Assembly: GCA_036804505.1 (NCBI GenBank)
Contig: DAIRSI010000022.1
Span: 10,636-74,635 of the forward strand
Origin: Phocaeicola_A sp036804505
GTDB taxonomy: Bacteria > Bacteroidota > Bacteroidia > Bacteroidales > Bacteroidaceae
Reading direction: 5' to 3'
DNA: 64,000 bases
Part shown: positions 17,601 to 25,700 of the stretch, piece after piece
Layout: each line of letters begins with the position of its first letter
Position numbering within the stretch: the stretch's first letter is position 1
The notes under the pieces: model-generated
Told to the model about the DNA's origin: nothing
What the model saw: only the letters and a program-made list of their open reading frames with translations
The model's database searches: none
Program-made: the position numbers and the translations under genes

Positions 17601-18437
17601 GATAATTTCAAGGAGTTGGGAAGAGAACAATATTTTGTTGAGAATATGAGGGGAGAGGTCTTTATGGATTCCTTGTTGAGATATGGTACCCGCTATCAGC
17701 AAGATAAGCAGGCATCGCTCAATTCTCTTTTTGGGGATGATAATCCTATAGAAATAGCTACTCCGGAGATACTGCCGGCAGAACCTTGGAGTAATCTGGA
17801 ACGTTTGAACAAGGAACGTGATCTTGTTGGTATTTATCTTTCCGCTCATCCGTTGGATGAATATGAGGTGGTTTTGGAAAAAATATGTAATACGAAAGTC
17901 ACGGCTTTGGCCGACAGAGCTTCTCTTGTGAATCAAGAACTTGTTTTTGGAGGTATTGTTACCGCTGTGCGTGAAGGTAGGACTAAAAGTGATTTGCCTT
18001 ACTGCGTTACAAAAATTGAAGATTTCTCGGGATCTGGCGAGATACCTTTGTTTGGACAAGATTATGCCAAATGGGGAAATTATATGCACGAAGGTTTTTT
18101 CTTATACGTGAAAGCCCGTTGTGTTCCTCGCAAATACAATGAATCGATAATTGATCTCCGCATTGAATCTATCGAATTTTTGAATGAAGTGAAGGATTCG
18201 TTGATTGAGAAAGTAACTATTATGGCTCCGTTGCAGGTTTTTGATGACAACATGGTTCAGGAACTAGCAACCATCGTGAAATCCCATCCGGGGAAGGCGG
18301 AATTGAATTTTGTTATCAAGGATTCATCCGAAAATATGCAAGTCAATTTGTCTTCGAGGAAAGGTGGAATTACTGTACAAAATGATTTAATCATGTTTTT
18401 AAAGGGGATTCCTGACTTGGAATATAAAATTAATTAG
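14637..18437 (+). CDS. dnaE: DNA polymerase III subunit alpha
   Basis: The replicative polymerase, 1266 residues. Order: N-terminal PHP domain (FVHLHVHTQYSILDGQAS; a charged Lys/Glu insert at ~65-105 interrupts it), palm domain with GPGRGSAAGS and the catalytic acidic motif LPDIDVDFDDDGRGEV, fingers (YQEQVMLLSRLLAGF, MGKKLKDK), then helix-hairpin-helix, OB-fold and C-terminal domains. The PHP insert and the length are typical for Bacteroidetes DnaE. An AT-rich leader with TATCTTTA near 14605 precedes the start. Confidence 0.97.
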   Translation: MQDFVHLHVHTQYSILDGQASIKRLVDKAIADGMRGMAVTDHGNMMGIKEFFNYVNKVNGGKKDEIKDLKKKAEAIKSGKIECADSEAELSKINADIEAATKKLFKPIFGCEMYVAHRRLFNKDGKQDNSGYHLIVLAKNEKGYHNLIKLVSKAWTEGFYSRPRTDRVELEKYHEGLIVCSACLGGEVPRLIRERNYEEAEKTIQWYKNLFGEDYYLEMQKHKANVPRANHETYGLQLEVNKYLMEYSKKFNVKLICTNDVHFVDEENAEAHDRLICLSTGKDLDDPRRMLYTKQEWFKTREEMNALFADVPEAMSNTCDICDKVEFYSIDHAPIMPTFAIPVDFGTEEEYRKKYTEEDLFNEFTQDENGNVVVSRAEGEAKIKKLGGYDRLYRIKLEADYLAKLTEDGAKEKYGDKLTDEVRDRLKFELHVMKTMGFPGYFLIVQDFINAARKELNVSVGPGRGSAAGSAVAYCLGITKIDPISYDLLFERFLNPDRISLPDIDVDFDDDGRGEVLRWVTKKYGEKNVAHIITYGTMATKLAIKDVARVQKLPLSESDRLCKLIPDKLPDGKKMNLPNAISCIPELQEAVVSPNENLRDTLKYAKMLEGNVRNTGVHACGTIICRDDVSDWVPVSTAKDPDTGEDMLVTEYEGSVIEDTGLIKMDFLGLKTLSIIKEAVENIRLSLGKDLDIDNIDISDPATYKLYCEGRTIGTFQFESAGMQKYLRELQPSTFEDLIAMNALYRPGPMDYIPDFIDRKLGKKPIEYDIPIMEKYLKDTYGITVYQEQVMLLSRLLAGFTRGESDTLRKAMGKKLKDKLDHLKPKFIEGGQKNGYDTKALEKIWQDWEKFASYAFNKSHATCYSWVAYQTAYLKANYPPQYMAACMSRNISNITEITKLMDECRSMGIQTLGPDVNESNLKFSVNAKGDIRFGLGAIKGVGEGAVQSIVEERTKNGPYKGIFDFVQRVNLSACNRKTMENLALSGGFDNFKELGREQYFVENMRGEVFMDSLLRYGTRYQQDKQASLNSLFGDDNPIEIATPEILPAEPWSNLERLNKERDLVGIYLSAHPLDEYEVVLEKICNTKVTALADRASLVNQELVFGGIVTAVREGRTKSDLPYCVTKIEDFSGSGEIPLFGQDYAKWGNYMHEGFFLYVKARCVPRKYNESIIDLRIESIEFLNEVKDSLIEKVTIMAPLQVFDDNMVQELATIVKSHPGKAELNFVIKDSSENMQVNLSSRKGGITVQNDLIMFLKGIPDLEYKIN

Positions 18438-18445
18438 TATTTTTG
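18417..18445 (+). promoter_or_regulatory. Promoter of trxA inside the 3' end of dnaE
   Basis: A -33-like TTG (18417-18419) and an exact -7 TATTTTTG (18438-18445) are 18 bp apart and straddle the dnaE stop. This allows thioredoxin to be made independently of dnaE. Confidence 0.5.
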
Positions 18446-18475
18446 CAGAAACATAAACTTTAAAAATTATTAGAT

Positions 18476-18793
18476 ATGGCTTTAGAAATTACGGATAAAA
18501 ATTACGAAGAGATTGTTGCTCAAGGTAAACCCGTCGTGTTGGACTTTTGGGCTGAATGGTGCGGACCTTGCAAAAAGATAGGACCGGATATAGCTGCTTT
18601 GGCTGAAGAATACGCAGGAAAAGTCAATGTCGGTAAATGCAGTGTGGATGATAATGATGAGCTTACGGCAAAATTCGGTATCCGCAACATTCCGACAGTG
18701 CTATTCATTAAGGACGGACAAGTTGTTGACAAACAGGTTGGAGCTGCTCCCAAAAATGTTTTGGAAGATAAGATTAAGGCGCTTTTATCTTAA
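18476..18793 (+). CDS. trxA: Thioredoxin
   Basis: A cytoplasmic disulfide reductase. The 105 residues carry FWAEWCGPCKK with the WCGPC active site (~residues 27-31) and the cis-proline motif RNIPTVLF. It has no signal peptide. It lies 38 bp downstream of dnaE with its own promoter and 11 bp ahead of the next small gene. Confidence 0.97.
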   Translation: MALEITDKNYEEIVAQGKPVVLDFWAEWCGPCKKIGPDIAALAEEYAGKVNVGKCSVDDNDELTAKFGIRNIPTVLFIKDGQVVDKQVGAAPKNVLEDKIKALLS

Positions 18794-18804
18794 ATGATAC
18801 AGCT

Positions 18805-19140
18805 ATGAACGAAGAAGAAGACTTTCTGCAGGAAGCAGAAGATGACCGCAAGACCGTTGAATTCATCAAGAACTATTTACCTCAGGATTTGAAGGGAAAG
18901 TTCTCGGATGAAGACCTGTTCTATTTTCTTGACGTCATTGTAGATTATTATACTACGAGTGGAGTCCTTGAAAAACAGCCCGATAAAGACGGGTTCGTGG
19001 ATATTGACCAGGATGAAATCGTGGATTACATTATCAAGGCTGCCAAGAAAGACAAGATGGGAGAATTCGAACATGATGATATTCTTTTTGTCGTTGAGGG
19101 CGAAATGGAATATGCCAGTCAGTTCGGCGAGGTGGAGTAA
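18805..19140 (+). CDS. Acidic conserved protein downstream of trxA
   Basis: 111 residues, strongly acidic, with no signal or membrane segment. It starts MNEEEDFLQEAEDDRKTVEF and carries EDLFYFLDVIVDYYTTSGVL and DQDEIVDYIIKAAKKDKMG. I recognise the type as a conserved Bacteroidales protein but know no function. It lies 11 bp after trxA and before a clear terminator, so it should be co-expressed with thioredoxin. Confidence 0.75.
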   Translation: MNEEEDFLQEAEDDRKTVEFIKNYLPQDLKGKFSDEDLFYFLDVIVDYYTTSGVLEKQPDKDGFVDIDQDEIVDYIIKAAKKDKMGEFEHDDILFVVEGEMEYASQFGEVE

Positions 19141-19160
19141 TCCTTTGTTCTAGAAAATAT

Positions 19161-19200
19161 AAAAGCTCTGCAGGTATTCAATGCTTGCAGAGCTTTTTTT
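19161..19200 (+). terminator. Terminator after trxA unit
   Basis: Stem AAAAGCTCTGCA with TGCAGAGCTTTT around an ~13-nt loop, followed by a run of T. It lies between convergent units and the A-tract on the left lets it work for tsaE as well. Confidence 0.9.
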
Positions 19201-19206
19201 ATGTCT

Positions 19207-19620
19207 TTATAGTGTAACAAGTCTGCTACCGTCGGCTTGTTCGGCTATCGTTACTTTTATTGCGTCCGAAGGCAATAGCTCCTCAACCAGTTCCGGCCAT
19301 TCAATAAAGCAGACGGCTCCGCTATAGAAATAATCCTCATATCCCATATCGTATACCTCTTCCAGTTTCTTGATGCGGTAGAAATCGAAGTGGTAAATGA
19401 GTTCTCCGCTGTCGGCTCTGTATTCATTGACAATGGCGAACGTGGGTGATGTGATGACATCTTCCGTTACTCCCAATGTCTCGCAGATGGCTTTGATGAA
19501 TGTGGTTTTCCCGGCTCCCATTTTTCCATAAAATGCGAATACGGTATTATCGCCCATCGCTTTTACAAATTCGCGGGCTCCTTCATGAATGGAATCCAAA
19601 GAATCAATTTTAATTTCCAT
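19207..19620 (-). CDS. tsaE: tRNA threonylcarbamoyladenosine biosynthesis ATPase TsaE
   Basis: The ATPase of the TsaBDE complex for t6A37 in tRNA. It has the Walker A motif GKMGAGKTTFIKA, then SPTFAIVNEY and HFDFYRIKKLEE, and the Walker B-like FIEWPELVEELLP. The 137-residue length is normal. Its start overlaps the end of the ABC permease gene by 11 bp, so the two are translationally coupled. Confidence 0.95.
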   Translation of the reverse strand: MEIKIDSLDSIHEGAREFVKAMGDNTVFAFYGKMGAGKTTFIKAICETLGVTEDVITSPTFAIVNEYRADSGELIYHFDFYRIKKLEEVYDMGYEDYFYSGAVCFIEWPELVEELLPSDAIKVTIAEQADGSRLVTL

Positions 19621-20440
19621 AATTCAGGTTTTTATTCAGTTTGGTTTGTATAACTTTTTCTATTTTACAGATTGCATAAAGCAATATGGAGCAGAAGATG
19701 ATGCTTGCTCCCGAAGGAACATTCAGTTGGTAGGATGCCCATAAGCCGCCCATACACCCGATGAATCCGATACCCATGGATAGCCAGATGACTTTCTTGA
19801 AATCTTTGGTAAAGAGATTGGCCGTCATTTGCGGTATCGTCAGCAAGGAAATGGCCAGAACAATTCCAACCATCCGGAGGCACGACACTATCGTAAGGGC
19901 AATGAGCATCATGAGTCCATATTCAATGATATCTACAGGGAGCTTCTGGGAACGGGCAAATTCCGGATCGAATGCCACATAGATGATGGGATGCAACAGC
20001 AAGATGAACAGAAGTGCAACTATGCTTGTCAGTATTCCCAGCAGAATGAGATCGGATTGGGTGATAGTCAGAATGTTGCCGAAAAGATAGGACGACAGAT
20101 CGGGAACAAAGCCGGGAGTGAGGTAACTGAAGATGATACCTACGGCCATACCGAACGTCCAGAATACTGCAATGGCCGAATCTTCGCGCATATCGTTCCT
20201 TTTGCTGAGCCATTGTACGCCAAAGGCGGAGAATACCGAGAATATGGCTGCCGACAGAATGGGATAGATGCCGAAATAGACACCTAAACCGATTCCTCCG
20301 AAGGAGGCGTGTGTGATTCCTCCGCTAATGAAAACCAATCGACGGGTGACAATATACGTGCCTATCATGCCGCACAGTATGCTTGCAAGCAGACTGCCCA
20401 ACAAGGCGTTTTGGAAGAATGTATATTGCAATAAATCCAT
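19610..20440 (-). CDS. Metal ABC transporter permease (ZnuB/MntB family)
   Basis: A 276-residue integral membrane subunit of the zinc/manganese/iron importer family, with eight to nine hydrophobic segments. Typical family stretches are GMIGTYIVTRRLVFISGGITHASFGGIGLG (in parts), the EAA-like region DPEFARSQKLPV and TIVSCLRMVGIVLAISLLTIPQMTA. No ATP-binding or solute-binding subunit lies in the window, so partners must be encoded elsewhere. It sits 11 bp after a membrane-anchored Cys/His protein. Confidence 0.88.
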   Translation of the reverse strand: MDLLQYTFFQNALLGSLLASILCGMIGTYIVTRRLVFISGGITHASFGGIGLGVYFGIYPILSAAIFSVFSAFGVQWLSKRNDMREDSAIAVFWTFGMAVGIIFSYLTPGFVPDLSSYLFGNILTITQSDLILLGILTSIVALLFILLLHPIIYVAFDPEFARSQKLPVDIIEYGLMMLIALTIVSCLRMVGIVLAISLLTIPQMTANLFTKDFKKVIWLSMGIGFIGCMGGLWASYQLNVPSGASIIFCSILLYAICKIEKVIQTKLNKNLNYGN

Positions 20441-20451
20441 ATCAGTAGTTC

Positions 20452-20880
20452 TTAATTTCGTCTTTCACCCACAATGAGGAACACTTCATCCTTGAGTTGG
20501 TCGGGAAGTTCCACGTTGCGGAGCTGGAGGCTCCGTACCCAACCGGCTACTTCCACTTCTTTCATGGTATAAAGAATTTCCCTGAATTCTTCGGCATCGG
20601 TTTCTGTATATGCATCGGAAGGTGTTCCTTTGAAACGATCCAACTCTTCGTCGTCATAATACTCTATTTTTTTGCTTACGGCAGCGAGAAGACTGTCTTT
20701 TTCACAGACCTCATGTTGCCCACAGCATTCCATGGCCTGTATTTTTTTGATATCGGGAAAATCTTCCAACTCTCCTTTTTCTATTTTCTTTTTGATATTC
20801 CTGTTGTGGAATATTCCTGCTATGAAAGCAATGACAGCCAGAAGAAAAAGACCGGCTAATATGATGATGATAATTTTCAT
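20452..20880 (-). CDS. Membrane-anchored protein with a CCGxHEVC motif
   Basis: 142 residues. Residues ~2-24 form one membrane helix, followed by HNRNIKKKIEKGELEDFPD and the striking motif MECCGQHEVCEKDSL (three Cys and one His within nine residues), then a cytoplasmic acidic domain. The motif could bind a metal ion or cluster. I recall homologues of this type in Bacteroidales but no established function. The gene stands 6 bp downstream of aroA and 11 bp upstream of the metal permease gene, which supports a metal-related role by context only. Confidence 0.7.
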   Translation of the reverse strand: MKIIIIILAGLFLLAVIAFIAGIFHNRNIKKKIEKGELEDFPDIKKIQAMECCGQHEVCEKDSLLAAVSKKIEYYDDEELDRFKGTPSDAYTETDAEEFREILYTMKEVEVAGWVRSLQLRNVELPDQLKDEVFLIVGERRN

Positions 20881-20886
20881 TTCTTT

Positions 20887-22125
20887 TTATTCAAGTTCAA
20901 AACCGACGGATCTTAAGTCGTCCCAATAATGAGGGTAGGACTTACTCACCACTTGGGGTTCGTTAATGATAATCTGGGGCAGGCGTAGCGCTACAGGGGC
21001 AAAAGCCATGGCCATGCGGTGGTCTTCGTAAGTATCAATGGCGGGACATTCCTGCTTGTCGCAGTATTCTTCGTTCCATATTAAAGTGGAATCTTCTTTT
21101 TCCGTGAGTACGAATCCCAGTTTTGCACATTCTTTGATAAGAGCTTCCACGCGGTCGGTTTCCTTTACTTTCAGACTTTGCAGTCCTGTAAAGCGGAACG
21201 GGATGCCCATCATGACACAGGTGACGACAAAGGTTTGCGCCAAATCGGGTTCGTTGATGAAATCATAGGAGAGCTGCGGTACGGCTTCGTCCGTCTTGTA
21301 CAGAGTGACGTAGGGTACGTCGTTTTCAACGCTGTATTCCGTAGATACTCCCAGTTTCTGGAAAAGTTTGGCCACGATGCAGTCTCCTTGATAGCTTTCG
21401 CGGAACAGATCGGGCATCTTGATAGTCAAATCTTTTTGCCTGCTCAGTGCTACTATTTCATACCAATAGGATGCTGCGCTCCAGTCGTTCTCAACTTTCA
21501 GAGGCTTGGGTGTGTAGGGCTGGGGTAGAATGCGAAGCTTGTCACATTTTGCCCAGCAAGCCTTTGCTCCGAAATCATTCATGATTTTCAACGTGAGGTT
21601 GATGTAGGGCCGTGAAATGATTTGTCCCGTCAGATTAATGGTAAGGCCGTTTTTAAGCATCGGACCTATCATCAGCAATGCGGAAATGAATTGCGAGCTG
21701 ACGGTTCCCGACAAGGTGAGTTCCTTGCTCGAGAGGCTTTTCCCCTTGATGTGCAGGGGGGGATAGCCTTCCTCTCCCGAGTAGTCTATTTGTGCACCCA
21801 GTGTCTTCAAGGCGTCTACCAGTATTTTTATGGGGCGATGTTTCATCCTTTCCGTTCCGGTGATGGTTTTGTCGCCTTGAATAATGGAATAGTATGCGGT
21901 GAGAAATCGCATGGCTGTTCCGGCTGCTTTGATATCGATGACTTCGGCATCATCGGATAGAGCGCGGACCAATACCTGAGTATCATCGCAGTCCGATAAA
22001 TTATCGGGCATGTAGGAACTCTCGGATAGTGCGTGGATAATAAGAGCTCTGTTACTGATGCTCTTTGAAGCGGGAATCCTTACCGTTCCACTTTGAATGT
22101 TGGAAGCTTTTACAATTGTCTGCAT
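20887..22125 (-). CDS. aroA: 3-phosphoshikimate 1-carboxyvinyltransferase (EPSP synthase)
   Basis: Sixth step of the shikimate pathway: transfers enolpyruvate to shikimate 3-phosphate. I start at the ATG at 22125 (MQTIVKASNIQSG), because the open frame up to 22221 only adds a Phe/Ile-rich peptide translated from the AT-rich promoter. The 412 residues show RIPASKSISNRALI, GTAMRFLTAYYS, SSQFISALLM, LAQTFVVTCVM and KVKETDRVEALIKE. It is the first gene of aroA - Cys/His protein - permease - tsaE. The other shikimate gene here, aroB, lies 25 kb away. Confidence 0.95.
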   Translation of the reverse strand: MQTIVKASNIQSGTVRIPASKSISNRALIIHALSESSYMPDNLSDCDDTQVLVRALSDDAEVIDIKAAGTAMRFLTAYYSIIQGDKTITGTERMKHRPIKILVDALKTLGAQIDYSGEEGYPPLHIKGKSLSSKELTLSGTVSSQFISALLMIGPMLKNGLTINLTGQIISRPYINLTLKIMNDFGAKACWAKCDKLRILPQPYTPKPLKVENDWSAASYWYEIVALSRQKDLTIKMPDLFRESYQGDCIVAKLFQKLGVSTEYSVENDVPYVTLYKTDEAVPQLSYDFINEPDLAQTFVVTCVMMGIPFRFTGLQSLKVKETDRVEALIKECAKLGFVLTEKEDSTLIWNEEYCDKQECPAIDTYEDHRMAMAFAPVALRLPQIIINEPQVVSKSYPHYWDDLRSVGFELE

Positions 22126-22223
22126 ATCAATTTTTAAACGCCATTGGGTTGCAAAAATAGCAAATATTCTAATATGAATCTCTATACTTTGATAAAAAAG
22201 AAAGTATAAAAACAAAAACAAAA

Positions 22224-22255
22224 TTTGTTTATTTCAAATAGATGATTTAACTTTG
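22224..22255 (+). promoter_or_regulatory. Promoter of tRNA-Pro
   Basis: TTTG (22224-22227) and TAACTTTG (22248-22255) with a 20-bp spacer lie 29 bp before the mature tRNA end. This is a complete Bacteroides consensus. Confidence 0.7.
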
Positions 22256-22283
22256 CACTCCGAAAGCCGAAAGGCCGGAAGTT

Positions 22284-22359
22284 CGGGGTGTAGCTCAGCC
22301 CGGTTTAGAGTACGCGTCTGGGGGGCGTGTGGTCGCTAGTTCGAATCTAGTCACCCCGA
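22284..22359 (+). tRNA. tRNA-Pro (anticodon GGG)
   Basis: A full cloverleaf folds by eye. Acceptor CGGGGTG / CACCCCG, D stem GCTC / GAGT, anticodon stem CGCGT / GCGTG with the 7-base loop CTGGGGG (anticodon GGG at 22320-22322), T stem GCTAG / CTAGT with loop TTCGAAT, discriminator A. CCA is not encoded. It has its own promoter and terminator and is the only tRNA found in the window. Confidence 0.95.
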
Positions 22360-22364
22360 CTTTT

Positions 22365-22402
22365 AAAGAGGTAAGATATTTTAATATCGAGCCTCTTTTT
22401 TT
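22365..22402 (+). terminator. Terminator after tRNA-Pro
   Basis: Outer stem AAAGAGGT / GCCTCTTT with an inner stem GATATT / AATATC, followed by seven T; it ends the tRNA transcript. Confidence 0.8.
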
Positions 22403-22717
22403 GTCAAGTAATCAAGAGTATGGAGCTTCCTTTTTATATGACAATTGCATCTCTCTTTCATTGGAATCTTCGCTTATTAAGGAAAAAGTTATCCTTAACT
22501 GCCTGAGAAGATATATTTCAACAATTGTGAAGCTGATACTTTACAATTGTGATTATATCTCTCTACATTTGTGAAATGAGCTTATGATATATGTGGAAAC
22601 ATTCCTTTCTTGGCACTTATGGGTAAAAGGTGTATGAGTCACGGATAAATAATGTGTGAAAGGAGTAAAAGTTTCCTTGCCTAATATTTTATAAATCATA
22701 TCTTTTTCATTTCAAGT
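22403..22717. other. Long intergenic stretch between tRNA-Pro and the HTCS gene
   Basis: No credible gene is seen. The one open frame here runs through the tRNA and has no support. The stretch is AT-rich and holds the 22-bp-phased ACAATTGTGA repeats listed separately, plus a lone ACAATTGCAT at 22441-22450. Confidence 0.6.
22521..22574. repeat. Three ACAATTGTGA-type motifs at exact 22-bp period
   Basis: ACAATTGTGA at 22521-22530 and 22543-22552 and ACATTTGTGA at 22565-22574 start exactly 22 bp apart; the 12-bp spacers are unrelated. A degenerate fourth unit (ATATATGTGG) sits in phase at 22587. Each core contains the palindrome ACAATTGT. The spacing of two helical turns suggests cooperative binding of a protein upstream of the HTCS promoter; this is inference. 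Confidence 0.7.
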
Positions 22718-22748
22718 TTTGTTCATTGAGCGATTTGTCTTATATTTG
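22718..22748 (+). promoter_or_regulatory. Promoter of the HTCS gene
   Basis: TTTG (22718-22721) and TATATTTG (22741-22748) with a 19-bp spacer, 25 bp before the HTCS ATG: a textbook Bacteroides promoter. Confidence 0.75.
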
Positions 22749-22773
22749 TGCAAGTTTAATTTAAACTGATGAG

Positions 22774-25700
22774 ATGAGGACATTCAAGTTCATTTATACT
22801 ATTCTATTCTTGTTGTTTTGTGCCGGTATGCTGCAGACACAGGCAACAGATATTTACAAAAGAGATTTTGAATGTGTGAACGATAATGAACTCTTTCATA
22901 CTTTCTTTCAGGATGATGAAGGTTTTGTATGGGCCGGAACGGCTCATTCTCTTTATCGATATGATGGAAAACAGTTTTGCCCTATTCGTCTTTCCTCCAA
23001 TATCAGTTCACGTACCATTATTGTTTATCAGTTGCTTAAGTCTAGCAAAGGCGGACATTATATCGCTACCAATAAAGGCTTGGGGCATTTTGATATAGCC
23101 GGGCATTGCATGAATTTGATTCATGCGACTTCCAATATAGATGTGAGAAGTATAGAAGAAGATGGTGATGGCAATGTCTTGATTGGCTCCATGACAGGTC
23201 TATTTATATATAAGGTAAAGAATGATTGTTTGGTAGCGATAAACAAAGTACCGGCTTTGCCTGTTAATGATATTGTTCATGATTCAGGTTATAACTATTG
23301 GATTGGAAGCAGTGCGGGGGCTTATGAATTTAATTCCAGGGAAATGACCGCCAAGCGCATTAATATTCAAGGTCTCGATGGGACAGCGGCTGTTGTCATG
23401 GCGAAAGATGCCCGTAGGCATGTGTTATGGTTTGGTACTGACAGAGGATTGTCCGGTTATGATTGGATAAAGAAAACGACTTCGGTTGTGAAACTGGATG
23501 AACAGAATACCATTGCATCCCTTATTTTGCAGAAAGATGGGATGAATCTATGGATTGGCACGGACAATGGCGTGTTTGTCTATGGCATTGAGACAAAAGA
23601 ATTGCATCATTATGTTCATAGCACGCGTAAGACGGGTAGTTTGATAAATAATGTAGTCGATTGTCTTTTTGAAGACCGTGACGGAAATATCTGGTTGGGG
23701 ACTAACTGCGGTTCTTCTTTGTTTTACAGGAACAACCCGTTCAGAATATACTCATGGGAAGATTTGGTAGGGTCCGATGAAGGGAACAGAATACAATGTC
23801 AGTATCAGGATTCCAGAGGGAACTACTGGTGTGGCGGGACGAATGGACTTGGACGATATAATCTGGAAAAAGACATTCGTCAATGGTTCCGAATGAGTGA
23901 CTCGAGATATCACATTGCTCATAACAGAGTACATCAGATATTCGAGGATAAAGAAGGAACTTTGTGGATTTCTACAGATGGCGGCATACACCGGTTCGAT
24001 TACGAAAAGAGTGTTTTCTATCATTATCAGATTGTTGACTCTTTGAGAATGAGTGATGCAAACTGGGCATACGGACTTTTCGATGACAATAAAGGCAATT
24101 TATGGATTGCATCTTATTTAAAAGGTGTTTTTGCAGTCAATAAAGCTCGGATAAAGAAGCAGAACGGAGGGTTGTATGTTGCCGATGAGCATCTCTGCAG
24201 AAAGAATGGAAGGCTTTTGAGCGATAAAGTTTGCTATGCTGCGATTGATTGCCGGCAGAATATCTGGGTCTCCACAAACCAGAATGGAATACACAAAATA
24301 GATAGCCGGACAGGCAAAATAACTTTCTATTCCGAACAAAGCCGAGAGCATCATCTCAGAGACAATAATGTGAACTGCATTGTTGCAGACAAAGATAGGT
24401 CTCTTTGGGTGGCAGAGGAGTCGGGACTGGATAGGATAGATGTTGAAACGGGAAAGGTAAAGGCTGTTGAGAGTCCTCTCATCAATAATAGAAGAATAGA
24501 TTCCGTTGTGGACTTAGGCAACTGGCTGGGCATTGTTTCCGGAGAAAGGTTTCTGTTGCTTGACAAGCGGAATGAACATCTCACTCAGATTAATCTTGGC
24601 GGGAAACGCTATACCAGTGCATGTCTGGATAATTCAGGACAACGTGTTGTCCTTGGAGGAGTAGATGAAATCTTGGTATTGGAATGGAAGAAATTTCTCG
24701 AGAAGAAGAATGATAATTCAAAACTGATTTTTGCTTCTTTGAGAGTGATGAATACTGATGTGGAAGTAGGAATTAACTTTCATGACAGGAAAATATTGAA
24801 GAAGGATCTTAATTCGACAGATAGAATTGATCTGGACTATACAATGAATGGTTTTGAGGTGAGAGTCTGCGAGAATAGGGTTCGGAAGACGAACAACAAA
24901 TATTATAGTTACAGATTGGAAGGATTGAATGATCAATGGAATGAACTTGAAAACCTGCCTGCAAGCTTGTCCTTTAATAATCTGCAACCCGGAAAATATA
25001 GATTGCAATTGAAAGAACGGGATGCGAAAGATCCTTTTAGAGAACTGGTCGTTGTTGTTCATGCGCCTTGGTATGCTACCGGATGGGCAAAAGCGGGATA
25101 TGCAGTTATCGTTCTTTTACTGGCAGTATATTTGTTTCGGGAGTACCAAATCAGGAACCGCCTGAAGCTCGAAAATCTGAAAAAAGAAAAAACCTTGGAA
25201 CTCTCAAAGCTGAAGATGGAATTCCTTACTAACATTTCTCATGAATTGAAAACACCTCTCAGTTTGGTGATGGGACCTTTGGGGGATGTATTGCCCGACT
25301 TGAAAAATGAGAAACAACAGAAGAAAGTGCGGGTGGCTTACGATAATTCCATCAAATTGAATAATCTGGTACATCAGATTTTGGATTACAAAGAATCTTC
25401 CGAACAGTCGGAAAATCTGCATCTGCTTCCGCTTGAACTTGTTGAGTTTGTTAGCAGTATTTCTTCAGGTTTGAAAGAGGCTTTTGATTCCAAAGGAATT
25501 GAATTGATTCTGGAAGTGCCCGATGTACCTTTATATATAGAGGCCGATGCTGTACGAATGGAATCAGCATTCACAAATATTTTATCCAATTCCTTAAAAT
25601 ATTCCCTGACAGGAGCGAAAGTCGTTGTTCGTGTCACGTCCGAGCAAGGAATGGCTTTGGTTGAATTTAAAGACACGGGAGTTGGAATTCCCAAGGAAGA

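Noticed and set aside
17352..18089. 245-codon minus-strand frame within dnaE
   Set aside because: dnaE is intact on the other strand and the product shows no family motif.
22126..22221. N-terminal extension of aroA
   Set aside because: The added 32 residues are translated from the AT-rich leader and do not fit EPSP synthase, which begins at the ATG at 22125.
22329..22574. 81-codon plus-strand frame overlapping the tRNA
   Set aside because: It begins inside the tRNA, runs through its terminator and the repeat array, and has no similarity to known proteins.
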